Part shown: positions 21,380 to 30,495 of the stretch, in pieces | Position numbering within the stretch: the stretch's first letter is position 1 | Layout of the letters: every line of letters starts with the position of its first letter | Source of the DNA: Lentibacillus amyloliquefaciens | GTDB lineage: Bacteria; Bacillota; Bacilli; Bacillales; Amphibacillaceae | Direction: 5' to 3' | Assembly (NCBI RefSeq): GCF_001307805.1 | Contig: NZ_CP013862.1 | Location: 2,542,001-2,606,000, forward strand | DNA length: 64,000 nt | Position numbers and translations under genes: made by a program | The notes under the pieces: generated by a model | Told to the model about the DNA's origin: nothing | What the model saw: only the letters and a program-made list of their open reading frames with translations | Database searches by the model: none

Positions 21380-21889
21380 TCACTCATCTCCGCGCCGCCA
21401 CTTTTCAAATTGATCCAAAACGTGCTTGTCTAAAGGGATTTTGTTTTTGTGTTTAACCTTGTGATGCTGATCAATCACCTGGTCTATTTCTCTATCAATA
21501 TCTTTTAATTCAATATATAGCTCACGCGCTGATATTCTTAGGGCGCCCCGTCCAAAGATCGTCCGCTGCTCAGCATAATCAGATGTTGCCACATAAACTT
21601 GATTGATTACATTTTTCAGCTCTTTAACAATTCGTTCAATACACTCATCAGCCGTTTCGTTCTCTTTGGTATAAATAATTTCAACCTTATGTTCTTTCAA
21701 TTTGCTTTCAGTGCCCTTCACGTAATAAGCATCGAATACTATAATCACACGCATGCCGGTAAATGCCTGATAATCAGCAAGCAGTTCAATCAGGCGGTCG
21801 CGGGCCTGTCCAATGTCCGTTTGCTTGATTCGCTTTAATTCTTCCCAATCGCCAATAATATTATAGCCGTCCACTACCAATACATTCAT
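21380..21889 (-). CDS. rae1: Ribosome-dependent mRNA endonuclease Rae1 (YacP, NYN/PIN-like domain)
   Basis: I start at ATG 21889 (MNVLVVDGYNIIGDW); the upstream 38 codons overlap rlmB and do not belong. The 169-residue protein is a NYN-domain nuclease with acidic residues in VVDGYN, VIIVFDAYY and VATSDYAEQ. In B. subtilis YacP/Rae1 enters the ribosomal A site and cleaves certain mRNAs. The start follows rlmB by two bases, which suggests coupling. Confidence 0.93.
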   Translation of the reverse strand: MNVLVVDGYNIIGDWEELKRIKQTDIGQARDRLIELLADYQAFTGMRVIIVFDAYYVKGTESKLKEHKVEIIYTKENETADECIERIVKELKNVINQVYVATSDYAEQRTIFGRGALRISARELYIELKDIDREIDQVIDQHHKVKHKNKIPLDKHVLDQFEKWRRGDE

Positions 21890-21891
21890 AG

Positions 21892-22635
21892 CTACCCACC
21901 AGCCGGAAACCTTTTGCGGTATACCTCGTACATTAGCAAGCTGCAGGCAACAGAGGCATTCAGGGATGACACATGCCCGCGCATTGGAAGGCTGAGGGTC
22001 CAATCACATTTATCTCTGACCAGTCTGCTCATGCCCTTTCCTTCGTTGCCAATCACGAGTGCAATCGGCATTGTGCCATCAAGCTTTCGATAATCTTCAG
22101 TGCCGTTGGCTTCTGTTCCGACTACCCACACATGGCGCTTTTTTAGTTCATCAATCGTATTGGCAATATTGGTGACGCGGGCGACCGGGATGTGCTCGAG
22201 AGCTCCTGCAGCCGTTTTGGCTACCGCCCCTGTCAATCCGACCGAGCGCCGTTTTGGAATGATGACGCCATGCGCTCCTGAAGCATCTGCACTTCGCAGT
22301 ATCGACCCTAAGTTGTGCGGGTCTTCCAGCTGATCCAACACGATAAAAAATGGTGCTTCCTGACTGTTTTCCGCTTTTGAAAATAAATCCTCAAGCGATG
22401 CATATGAATAGGAGGCTACATAGGCGATGACGCCCTGGTGACTTCCGGATGCCAATTTATCGAGTTTTGATTTGGGTGTTTTTTGCAAAATTGTTCCGGC
22501 ATTTTTACTTAAAGATTCAAGCTTTCCAAATGAGGATTTGCTCAAATGCTCTGACACCAATACTTTATTGACTGGTCTGCCGGATTCCAGCGCTTCTATA
22601 ACAGGGTTTTTTCCAATAATGATTTCCTGATCCAT
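21892..22635 (-). CDS. rlmB: SpoU-family 23S rRNA 2'-O-methyltransferase RlmB (YacO)
   Basis: The ATG at 22635 (MDQEIIIGKNPVIEALESG) is ten bases from GGGAGGT, giving 247 residues. An N-terminal substrate-binding domain (residues 1-75) precedes the knotted SPOUT domain with motif 1 DPHNLGSILRSADASG, motif 2 LVIGNEGKGMSRLV and motif 3 LPMRGHVSSLNASVA. The family methylates the ribose of a 23S rRNA guanosine. It belongs to the cysE-cysS-mrnC-rlmB-rae1 run of closely spaced genes. Confidence 0.95.
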   Translation of the reverse strand: MDQEIIIGKNPVIEALESGRPVNKVLVSEHLSKSSFGKLESLSKNAGTILQKTPKSKLDKLASGSHQGVIAYVASYSYASLEDLFSKAENSQEAPFFIVLDQLEDPHNLGSILRSADASGAHGVIIPKRRSVGLTGAVAKTAAGALEHIPVARVTNIANTIDELKKRHVWVVGTEANGTEDYRKLDGTMPIALVIGNEGKGMSRLVRDKCDWTLSLPMRGHVSSLNASVACSLLMYEVYRKRFPAGG

Positions 22636-22642
22636 GTCAGCC

Positions 22643-23035
22643 TTACCTCCCTTCAATAAATGCTATAGCTGCCTGCAACAGCTCATTCAATCGAGCCTGA
22701 TTACCCAGCAGATGATGATAGCCGATCAGTGCTTCGAACGCTGTGCTGTAACGATACGTCTGGACACTTATATTTTTGGGAATCGTGCCGGATTTTGCAT
22801 TGCGTCCTCTGGCTGCGACCCCTTCTTCTTCATCGCTCAGAAAATCCGTCTCAAGCCAGTGCAGAATGACCAGAGCCTGTGCTTTTCCCGAAACGAATGT
22901 GACGGCTTCTTTATGCAACTGGTTCGGCTTCACTTTACCGGTTTTTAGCAAATGCTCTCTCACATAGACTTCATATACAGCGTCTCCCATGTAAGCAAGA
23001 GCCAGGCTTTTCATTTGCTTGACTTCAAGACTCAT
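22643..23035 (-). CDS. mrnC: Mini-ribonuclease III
   Basis: This 130-residue protein has the RNase III catalytic fold without a double-stranded RNA-binding domain. The signature [19 protein letters not shown] is at about residues 12-30 and the second acidic helix is [16 protein letters not shown] near 95-110. It matures the ends of 23S rRNA in Bacillus. Its start overlaps the cysS stop by 11 bases, indicating coupling. Confidence 0.95.
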   Translation of the reverse strand: MSLEVKQMKSLALAYMGDAVYEVYVREHLLKTGKVKPNQLHKEAVTFVSGKAQALVILHWLETDFLSDEEEGVAARGRNAKSGTIPKNISVQTYRYSTAFEALIGYHHLLGNQARLNELLQAAIAFIEGR

Positions 23036-24437
23036 TGTCCCCTCGTTTCCACCGGGTGCCCTGGGGCGTATCTTCTAAAATAATATTTTTCGCTTTCAGG
23101 GTGTCACGGATTTCATCTGCCCGGTTAAAATCCCGATTTTTTCTCGCTTCGGTCCGCTCTTTAATCAGCGAATCCACCTCTTCATCCAGAAGTTCTTCCG
23201 CTTGCTTAATTTGGATACCCAACACCAGAAGTATAGAATCGATGCTTTCCTGGAAAGATTCAATAACGTGTGTTGATGTTTGTTTTTCCTCAAGATAACG
23301 GTTTGCTTCTTTCGTTAGCTCAAATAAAACGGAGATCGCGTTTGCTGTATTCAAATCATCATCCATGGCCGCTTCAAACTGTCTGTTTAAATCATTGATT
23401 GTTTCCTGCCACGTTTCGGATGTTCGGTTTAAGTTCATACTTGCCTCTTTGCGATGTTCCAGATTCAAATAAGCATTCTTAACCCGGTCCAGGCTGTTTT
23501 TGGAACCTTGCAGCAATTCTTCTGTAAAATTAATAGGATTGCGGTAATGAACACTCAGCATGAAAAAACGGACAACTTGCGGGTCATGCTGGCTGATAAT
23601 ATCTCTCGTCAAAACAAAGTTTCCTAGTGATTTGGACATTTTTTCATTGTCAATATTAATATACCCATTATGCATCCAGTAATGAGCAAACGGCTTTTCG
23701 TTCATCGATTCCGACTGGGCAATTTCATTTTCATGATGCGGAAATGTCAGATCCTGTCCGCCTGCGTGGATATCAATCGTCTCTCCAAGATATTTTTTAG
23801 CCATGGCCGAGCATTCAATGTGCCAGCCCGGACGTCCCTGTCCCCATGGTGAACCCCAGGCAATCTCACTCCCTTTCGCTTTTTTCCATAAAGCAAAATC
23901 GAGCGGGTCTCGCTTTTTCTCGCCAACTTGAATACGGGCGCCGGACCTTAATTCATCAATTGACTGGTGCGACAATTTCCCGTAGCCATCAAACGACCGC
24001 GGTTTGAAATAAACATCTCCATCAACCTCATAGGCATAACCTTTATCAATCAAATTGGCTATGAAGTCAATGATGTCATCCATCGTCTCGGTCACACGCG
24101 GATTATACGTTGCCTCCTTGACACCGAGGGATCCGATATCTTCCAAATAAGCATCGATAAACCGGTTGGCAACGTCCGGAACCTGTTCACCTAATTCATT
24201 GGCCGCTTTAATGATTTTGTCATCCACATCGGTAAAGTTTAAGACGTAATCAACCTGATACCCTTTATACTCAAAATAACGTCTCACAGTATCAAAGACA
24301 ATGGCCGGACGGGCGTTGCCGATATGAATGTAATTATATACCGTCGGACCGCATACATACATGCGTACCTTTCCTTCCTCGAGCGGTTTGAACGTTTCTT
24401 TTTCCTGTGTCAGTGTATTATAAATGGTGAGTGTCAT
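23025..24437 (-). CDS. cysS: Cysteinyl-tRNA synthetase
   Basis: This 470-residue class I synthetase shows the HIGH-type motif YIHIGNARP (about residue 36), the zinc cysteine CGPTVYN, the second zinc site [10 protein letters not shown] and KMSKSLGN (about residue 268). It charges tRNA-Cys. It overlaps the cysE end by 20 bases and lies downstream of a cysteine-specific T-box (25154-25390), so it should be induced when tRNA-Cys is uncharged. Confidence 0.98.
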   Translation of the reverse strand: MTLTIYNTLTQEKETFKPLEEGKVRMYVCGPTVYNYIHIGNARPAIVFDTVRRYFEYKGYQVDYVLNFTDVDDKIIKAANELGEQVPDVANRFIDAYLEDIGSLGVKEATYNPRVTETMDDIIDFIANLIDKGYAYEVDGDVYFKPRSFDGYGKLSHQSIDELRSGARIQVGEKKRDPLDFALWKKAKGSEIAWGSPWGQGRPGWHIECSAMAKKYLGETIDIHAGGQDLTFPHHENEIAQSESMNEKPFAHYWMHNGYINIDNEKMSKSLGNFVLTRDIISQHDPQVVRFFMLSVHYRNPINFTEELLQGSKNSLDRVKNAYLNLEHRKEASMNLNRTSETWQETINDLNRQFEAAMDDDLNTANAISVLFELTKEANRYLEEKQTSTHVIESFQESIDSILLVLGIQIKQAEELLDEEVDSLIKERTEARKNRDFNRADEIRDTLKAKNIILEDTPQGTRWKRGDNES

Positions 24438-25092
24438 TCTGCTTCACTTCCTTTAACTTTTCGATCTCCTCTTTCAGCAAATCAATTTCTTGCTGGAGCT
24501 TATCGCAGCGATCAGCAACGGGGTCAGGAATCTTATGATGATCCAAGTTATTGCTATTTCGAACCTTTTGCCCATTCTGGACGACAACTGTTCCCGGAAC
24601 ACCAACAACGGTGGAATGTTCAGGAACATCTTTTAAAACAACCGACTGGGCACCGATTTTGGAACTGTCACCGATTGTGATATTACCCAGTACTTTTGCA
24701 CCTGTTGTAACGGTGGCGTTATCTTTGACGGTCGGGTGACGTTTCCCTTTTTCTTTGCCTGTTCCACCCAGTGTTACGCCCTGGAAAAGGGTGACATTAT
24801 CACCGATTTCGGTTGTTTCACCAATGACAACCCCCATACCGTGATCTATGAAAAATCTTCTGCCGATTTGAGCGCCGGGGTGAATTTCAATCCCGGTAAA
24901 AAAACGGCTGACTTGTGATATCGATCGTGCAATAAAAAACATCCGGCGTTTAAAGAAAAAATGTGCTATGCGATGAGACCAAATTGCATGTAAGCCGGAA
25001 TAAGTCAGAAACACCTCTATATATGAACGTGCAGCAGGGTCCTGATCAAATACGATATCCATATCTTCCTTCATCCGCTTAAAAATACTCAT
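24418..25092 (-). CDS. cysE: Serine O-acetyltransferase
   Basis: This 224-residue enzyme makes O-acetylserine for cysteine synthesis. It has an N-terminal helical domain ([20 protein letters not shown]) and a left-handed beta-helix of hexapeptide repeats ([19 protein letters not shown] onward; [18 protein letters not shown]). The product feeds CysK, encoded at 51848-52774. The gene is first after the T-box leader and overlaps cysS. The start is supported by GAGGAGGGGC. Confidence 0.97.
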   Translation of the reverse strand: MSIFKRMKEDMDIVFDQDPAARSYIEVFLTYSGLHAIWSHRIAHFFFKRRMFFIARSISQVSRFFTGIEIHPGAQIGRRFFIDHGMGVVIGETTEIGDNVTLFQGVTLGGTGKEKGKRHPTVKDNATVTTGAKVLGNITIGDSSKIGAQSVVLKDVPEHSTVVGVPGTVVVQNGQKVRNSNNLDHHKIPDPVADRCDKLQQEIDLLKEEIEKLKEVKQNDTHHL

Positions 25093-25153
25093 TGAATGCC
25101 CCTCCTCTCAAAGGTCTTATCTATATCCGGTTTCCACTTTCCGGGATAAAAAA

Positions 25154-25390
25154 TAAGCGTCTCTGTGTAATGATTACACAGAGACGCTTATAGCGCGGTT
25201 CCACTCTGTTTGGAGAAAACTGGATTTCTCCCGGCTTGCTCTCTGTTAACGGCAGAGCGCCGCCGCTATATACTCACTTTCCATAACGGGCTCCAAGGTG
25301 CATTTCACAAACGGTGCTTAGAATCATTTCCAGCCGGTGATGATTCTCTCTGGGTAAGCAGAGCGCTTCCTACTTCTCCTTGTCAAAGCT
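25154..25390 (-). promoter_or_regulatory. T-box leader, cysteine-specific (specifier UGC), with terminator
   Basis: On the minus strand the T-box signature AGAGTGGAACCGCGC (25207-25193) is followed by a long terminator stem (25190-25154; TAAGCGTCTCTGTGTAATCA paired to its complement) and a T run. Upstream, Stem I contains GTGAAATGCACCTTGG; the codon in the specifier position is TGC (25302-25300), i.e. cysteine. Uncharged tRNA-Cys should stabilise the antiterminator and switch on cysE-cysS-mrnC-rlmB-rae1. No strong promoter is visible immediately upstream, where a repeat element begins. Confidence 0.93.
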
Positions 25391-25404
25391 CAATATTGAT
25401 ATGT

Positions 25405-25910
25405 TCAGGCTCTTTTCGTAAACTTTGTTGTTTTTTAAGCTTTACAGTTGATTTAAACTACGACGTAAGTGCTATGTTGATCTCCGTTCCGGGCAGTCGC
25501 GCAACTTAGGGCAACGCTTCAGCTTCCTCGGAAGCAAAAACCGCTTCCTGCGGGAACATAGGTATCGGTGAGACCCCGCAGTGCGCCAACAATGTTTTCT
25601 GCGAGGAGCGTATGCTTCACAGAAATAGCTTGCAACGCGACGAGCACGAGCACGAGAAGGCTCACCAGCCGCCCTAAGGTGCGCGGCGTGTATTTCCGAA
25701 GCGGTAGACGACACACCAACTTCCATCTAAAATTAAGTCGCAGTTTATCCCGCATCTAATGGTAACCCGCCAAGATACGGCGGCTAACTGACCCTAAATG
25801 CCCGATTCTGTTCAACTAACATTCAGCGGAAAAGTCCACGCCGTTGCATGAAGTTTCAATTTATGGATTTAGGGCAAACAACAACTTTTAGAAAACAGCC
25901 TTGTGTTAAA
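25405..25910. repeat. Family A repeat with nested family C copy, between gltX and the T-box
   Basis: The left end (GGCTCTTTTCGTAAACTTTG, then TTGTTTTTTAAGC) and the inverted right end (GGCTGTTTTCTAAAAGTTGT) form a long imperfect terminal inverted repeat. Inside are GC-rich blocks shared with the other gaps (GCTTCCTCGGAAGC, GCTTCCTGCGGGAACATAGG, then TATCGGTGAGACCCCGCA). A family C element occupies about 25744-25865. No convincing gene is present; the short open frames here are by-products of GC-rich repeats. Confidence 0.7.
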
Positions 25911-25980
25911 ATCTGTTATTTATTCATGAAGACAGTTCGTGTGTAATCACTATATTACATTTAACGGCAAATGTGAATTA

Positions 25981-27450
25981 TTAAGCTCCCAGCTGCTTCA
26001 GGAGGTTATCAAGCCGTGACAAAATCGTATCTCTGCCAAGAAGTTCAATCGCCATCGGCAGTTCCGGTCCATGTGCCTGTCCGGTTGTCGCAACGCGAAT
26101 CGGCATGAACAGTTTTTTGCCCCGGTGGCCGGTTTCTTTTTGAGTTGCCTTAATTTGCTGCTTGATTGAATCTTTATCAAAACTCTCCAAATGGATCAGC
26201 TTATCCGTTAATACCTGCAGCACTTCCGGTACTTGTTCCTGCTGCAACACTTCCATCGCAGCTTCATCATAACTGATGGATTCATTGAAGAACAGCTCAG
26301 TTAATTCGACAATTTCAGCCCCGTACCGCAATTGTTCCTGATACAATGCAATGACTTTTTCAGCCCACGCACGTGTTGTGCCATCCATGTTTTCCGGCAG
26401 TTTGCCTGCATCAATAAGATGCGGCATTGCGAGTTCAATGACTCTATCTGTGTCAGCTGCTTTAATATATTCATTGTTCATCCATTTCAGCTTATGACGG
26501 TCAAAAATCGCTGCTGAAGTTGACAAACGATCAGGATCAAAAATCTCAATCAGCTTGTCCTTCGTAAACATCTCTTCTTCCCCTGTCGGCGACCAGCCGA
26601 GCAATGTGATGAAATTAAACAACGCTTCAGGCAAGTAGCCCAGCGTGCGATACTGTTCAATGAACTGTAAAATATGTTCATCCCGCTTGCTCAATTTTTT
26701 CCGTTCTTCATTCAAGATGAGTGTCATATGGCCGAAGTTGGGCGCCTCCCAGGCGAATGCTTCATAGACCATCATCTGCTTCGGTGTGTTTGAAATATGC
26801 TCTTCACCGCGCAGGACATCCGTTATCTCCATCAAGTGGTCATCAATTGAGACAGCAAAGTTATATGTCGGCGCGCCATTTTTCTTCACAATGACCCAGT
26901 CGCCAAAGTCGCTTGATTCGAATGTAATATTGCCCCGTACAATATCATTGAACGTATATGATTTGTTCTCAGGGACACGCAAGCGGATGCTTGGCTTGCG
27001 TCCTTCCTGTTCAAATGCTTCAACCTGTTCTTGTGTCAGATTGCGATGAGCGCCGGAGTATTTCGGCACTTGCCCCTTGGCACGCTGTTCTTCGCGTTCC
27101 TGATCCAGTTCTTCTTCGGTCATGTAGCATTTATATGCCAAACCTCTGTCAATCAGATCATCAACATATTTCTGATAGATTTCCAGCCGCTCCATCTGAC
27201 GGTATGGTCCATAATTACCGCCAACATCAGCACCTTCGTCCCATTCTATACCAAGCCATTTCAGATACATCATCTGGCTTTCTTCTCCGCCTTCTACATT
27301 CCGCTTATCATCCGTATCCTCGATTCGGATGATAAATTTCCCATCGAAGTGTTTCGCATATAAATAATTAAATAAAGCTGTGCGGGCGTTGCCAATGTGC
27401 AGATGACCCGTCGGACTCGGTGCATACCGTACACGAACCTCATTTGTCAT
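25981..27450 (-). CDS. gltX: Glutamyl-tRNA synthetase
   Basis: This 489-residue class Ib synthetase has [17 protein letters not shown] (residues 9-25) and [12 protein letters not shown] (about residue 253). It charges tRNA-Glu and, in Firmicutes lacking GlnRS, usually tRNA-Gln too, for later amidation. The start follows AAGGAAGGGG. In B. subtilis gltX is preceded by ispF; here a terminator and yacL come directly before it. Confidence 0.98.
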   Translation of the reverse strand: MTNEVRVRYAPSPTGHLHIGNARTALFNYLYAKHFDGKFIIRIEDTDDKRNVEGGEESQMMYLKWLGIEWDEGADVGGNYGPYRQMERLEIYQKYVDDLIDRGLAYKCYMTEEELDQEREEQRAKGQVPKYSGAHRNLTQEQVEAFEQEGRKPSIRLRVPENKSYTFNDIVRGNITFESSDFGDWVIVKKNGAPTYNFAVSIDDHLMEITDVLRGEEHISNTPKQMMVYEAFAWEAPNFGHMTLILNEERKKLSKRDEHILQFIEQYRTLGYLPEALFNFITLLGWSPTGEEEMFTKDKLIEIFDPDRLSTSAAIFDRHKLKWMNNEYIKAADTDRVIELAMPHLIDAGKLPENMDGTTRAWAEKVIALYQEQLRYGAEIVELTELFFNESISYDEAAMEVLQQEQVPEVLQVLTDKLIHLESFDKDSIKQQIKATQKETGHRGKKLFMPIRVATTGQAHGPELPMAIELLGRDTILSRLDNLLKQLGA

Positions 27451-27534
27451 GGTGGTACCCCTTCCTTTTTTAAATACGTATTCGACCGATTTTTATCATT
27501 AGATCTATTAATAAAATACGTCTTTCGCACGATT

Positions 27535-27567
27535 AAAAAGTGATAACAGCTGGCGTTATCACTTTTT
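27535..27567 (-). terminator. Intrinsic terminator between yacL and gltX
   Basis: The stem AAAAAGTGATAACGCC/GTTATCACTTTTT lies 26 bases past the yacL stop. It is AT-rich on both flanks so it may work in either direction, but all neighbours are on the minus strand. Confidence 0.85.
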
Positions 27568-27592
27568 GCTTCCTTTATAAGTTATACCGCGT

Positions 27593-28696
27593 TTACTGAG
27601 CTTTTTCAAGTAATTTTGGTTTAGCAAAGATCATTCTGCCGGCAGAGGTCTGCAGGACACTCGTAATCAGCACTTCAACCTTCTTACCGATATAATCGTG
27701 CCCTTCTTCCACAACAATCATGGTGCCGTCATCGAGATATGCAACACCCTGATTATGCTCCTTGCCGTCTTTTATCACTTGCACATTAAGTTCTTCTCCA
27801 GGCAAGACAACCGGTTTGACAGCATTTGCCAGGTCGTTAATATTCAATACGGGGACTTCCTGCAAATCACAAACTTTATTTAAATTAAAGTCATTCGTTA
27901 CAACAATTCCATCGATGACTTTAGCAAGTTTTATCAGTTTGCTGTCAACTTCCGGGATCTCTTCAAAATCACCTTCATAAATCTCAACATCGACCGGCAA
28001 TTCCTTTTGAATCCGGTTAAGAACATCAAGTCCGCGACGGCCCCGGTTTCGTTTCAGTACGTCCGATGAGTCAGCAATATGCTGCAGTTCACCCAGAACA
28101 AACTGCGGAATGACAATTGTTCCTTCAAGAAAGTTTGTCTGACAGATATCAGCGATACGACCATCAATGATGACGCTTGTATCCAGAATTTTGGATTTGG
28201 GATGTTTTTTCGGCTGCGGCTGCTCGCCATCAGAAGAGCGTTTTTTATCGCGTTCTTTACGATTAAAATTAAGCAGGCTCATTAATTCATCCCGCCGTCT
28301 GAAACCAACCTGAAAACCGAAATAACCAAGCAAAATTGTGATAAAGAGCGGAAGCACCTGTGAGACAAGATAAATATTAATATCTGTTAAAGGGATGTTC
28401 ACCAGATAAGCAATGAATAAACCGGCGATCAAACCCAGACTGCCAAAGAGCAGGTCCCCAACCGGCGCTTTAATTAGACCCTCTTCCACCCAACGTAAAA
28501 ATCCAACAATATGTCCCGCGATAAAATAAGATAACACAAATAATATAATTGCACCAAAAACCATGCCTAAATAAGGGGATGCAGCCCATGTTGCGTCGGT
28601 AAAGTCAAACATATTGATAATATCCGGAACATATAAATACCCAATGGTACCGCCACAAATAATGAAAAATAAATGGACAATCTTTTTTAGCACCAC
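27593..28696 (-). CDS. yacL: Membrane-anchored PIN/TRAM-domain protein YacL
   Basis: This 367-residue protein has about four N-terminal membrane segments (within residues 1-130). A PIN nuclease domain follows (about 170-285; KILDTSVIIDGRIADICQT and VVTNDFNLNKVC carry the acidic residues), then a TRAM domain (about 290-360). The function in Bacillus is unknown; the domains suggest RNA cleavage at the membrane. A GTG start follows AGGAGGTG. Normally disA lies upstream and ispD/ispF downstream; all three are absent here. It has its own promoter. Confidence 0.92.
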   Translation of the reverse strand: MVLKKIVHLFFIICGGTIGYLYVPDIINMFDFTDATWAASPYLGMVFGAIILFVLSYFIAGHIVGFLRWVEEGLIKAPVGDLLFGSLGLIAGLFIAYLVNIPLTDINIYLVSQVLPLFITILLGYFGFQVGFRRRDELMSLLNFNRKERDKKRSSDGEQPQPKKHPKSKILDTSVIIDGRIADICQTNFLEGTIVIPQFVLGELQHIADSSDVLKRNRGRRGLDVLNRIQKELPVDVEIYEGDFEEIPEVDSKLIKLAKVIDGIVVTNDFNLNKVCDLQEVPVLNINDLANAVKPVVLPGEELNVQVIKDGKEHNQGVAYLDDGTMIVVEEGHDYIGKKVEVLITSVLQTSAGRMIFAKPKLLEKAQ

Positions 28697-28822
28697 TGTT
28701 CACCTCCTATCGCTTATTATTACCCATTTTCTGTATATTAACCATGAATGCTTAGAATAAATATAGTTTATCAATAAAAGCCTATCACAACTGTTAAAAT
28801 GAGTCAATTTAGAAAATAATAC

Positions 28823-28852
28823 ATAATATCACACTTTTTGTTATTGTGTCAA
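28823..28852 (-). promoter_or_regulatory. Probable sigma-A promoter of yacL
   Basis: On the minus strand TTGACA (28852-28847) and TATTAT (28828-28823) are separated by 18 bases in the radA-yacL spacer, about 130 bases before yacL. It would make yacL independent of the ctsR operon. Confidence 0.65.
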
Positions 28853-28912
28853 TATTTTGAGTTCCGAGCACCAAGTCGGCAACTGCCATTTGATCTGATT
28901 ATTCACTTCTGT

Positions 28913-30286
28913 TTAACGCTCCAGTCCCTCTTCCAGGGCTTCCTGTACTGTGTTGACGCCAAGGACTTCAATCGATTCCGGCGGCCTCCACCCTTCCAGA
29001 TTTTTCTCAGGGCATATAACACGTTTGAAGCCCAGCTTTGCTGCTTCCTGCACGCGCTGTTCAAATCGGGCTACACGTCTAACTTCGCCGGTCAGCCCAA
29101 CTTCACCAATCACAATATCCTCTGGTTTCGTCGGCTGATTCCGGAAGCTGGATGCGATGCTGACAGCTACTGCCAGATCAATGGCCGGTTCATCAAGCTT
29201 TACCCCGCCGGCAACCTTTATATAGGCATCCTGGTTTTGCAGCATAAGCCCCACACGTTTTTCCAATACAGCCATCAGAAGCGGAACCCGGTTCGTATCA
29301 ATACCGGTTGCCATCCGTCTTGGATTGCCGAAACTTGTCGGAGAAATCAACGCCTGTATTTCGACCAGAATAGGGCGTGTGCCTTCCATTGAAGCAACTA
29401 CCGTAGAGCCGGCCGCTCCCTGTGAACGTTCTTCCAGAAAGATCTCGGAAGGGTTCATGACTTCCCGCAATCCTTCTTCCTTCATTTCGAAAATTCCCAT
29501 TTCATGTGTACTGCCAAAACGATTCTTCACACTGCGTACAATGCGGTAAGTATGGTGACGCTCCCCTTCAAAGTAGAGTACAGCATCAACCATATGCTCC
29601 AGCATTCGCGGTCCGGCAATGGCGCCTTCTTTGGTAACATGGCCGACAATGAAGATCGGGATGCCATTTGATTTGGCAACACGCATCAGTTCACTTGTGC
29701 TTTCACGCACCTGAGAAACGCTTCCGGGAGCGCTTGATATTTCTTCACGGTAAATCGTCTGGATTGAATCAATCACGACTAATGAAGGTTTTATCTGTTC
29801 AATCTGATTGACGATATCAAGTAAATTCGTCTCTGATAATACATATAATAAATCGGAGGTGACACCAAGTCTGTCTGCCCGAAGTTTTGTCTGCCGGACG
29901 GATTCCTCCCCGGATATATACAAGACCGGCAAATGCTTGTCAGCTAATTGAGCTGATATTTGCAGCAGCAATGTTGACTTTCCAATCCCCGGATCCCCGC
30001 CTATCAAAGCCAGTGATCCCGGCACAATGCCGCCGCCAAGCACACGGTTAAATTCCTCCATCGATGTTGTCATGCGGGGTTCTTTTTGTGTCTCCACAGC
30101 CGTTATGCTTTCGGGCTGATGCTTCGTCTTTGCATCCCTCGTCATTGTATGCCTGCTGCTTGCAGGAGATGCTTCCATTTCTTCTACCAGCGTGTTCCAG
30201 TTGTTACAGCCGGGGCACTTACCCATCCATTTGGCAGATTCATAGCCGCATTCCTGGCAAACATACTTCATTTTGCGTTTAGCCAA
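28913..30286 (-). CDS. radA: DNA repair protein RadA (Sms)
   Basis: This 457-residue RecA-like protein starts at TTG ([20 protein letters not shown]), behind GGAAGGA. It has a four-cysteine zinc finger (C10, C13, C24, C27), Walker [11 protein letters not shown] (about 93-102), the RadA-specific KNRFG (about 250) and a C-terminal Lon-protease-like domain. RadA acts in branch migration during recombination. It follows clpC but is separated from it by a strong terminator. In B. subtilis disA follows radA; here it does not. Confidence 0.97.
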   Translation of the reverse strand: MAKRKMKYVCQECGYESAKWMGKCPGCNNWNTLVEEMEASPASSRHTMTRDAKTKHQPESITAVETQKEPRMTTSMEEFNRVLGGGIVPGSLALIGGDPGIGKSTLLLQISAQLADKHLPVLYISGEESVRQTKLRADRLGVTSDLLYVLSETNLLDIVNQIEQIKPSLVVIDSIQTIYREEISSAPGSVSQVRESTSELMRVAKSNGIPIFIVGHVTKEGAIAGPRMLEHMVDAVLYFEGERHHTYRIVRSVKNRFGSTHEMGIFEMKEEGLREVMNPSEIFLEERSQGAAGSTVVASMEGTRPILVEIQALISPTSFGNPRRMATGIDTNRVPLLMAVLEKRVGLMLQNQDAYIKVAGGVKLDEPAIDLAVAVSIASSFRNQPTKPEDIVIGEVGLTGEVRRVARFEQRVQEAAKLGFKRVICPEKNLEGWRPPESIEVLGVNTVQEALEEGLER

Positions 30287-30429
30287 TACAATCCTTCCCC
30301 CTCGCTACAGTTTCTATTATATACGATTGACATCTCATGAAAGTTACAATAATCTATCATTTTAATAAAGTTCATTCCATAATTATTCCACAAAGCGATT
30401 GCATCCCGCTTACCGATTCCGCGCGAGCT

Positions 30430-30464
30430 TAAAAAGCTGAAAAGGGTTTGCCTTTTCAGCTTTT
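30430..30464 (-). terminator. Intrinsic terminator of the ctsR operon (after clpC)
   Basis: The stem AAAAAGCTGAAAAGG/CCTTTTCAGCTTTTT with a short loop lies 32 bases past the clpC stop. A strong stem with a U run on the minus strand. Confidence 0.9.
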
Positions 30465-30495
30465 TGATTGCATTTAACCTCCCAATGTTATTGGT

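Noticed and set aside
25154-25190. The long perfect inverted repeat as a possible transposon end or CRISPR-like unit
   Set aside because: It is the terminator stem of the T-box leader, directly next to the T-box signature, and occurs once.
25472-25759. Overlapping open frames of 60-85 codons on both strands
   Set aside because: They lie within the GC-rich family A repeat, have arginine-rich low-complexity products and no ribosome-binding sites.
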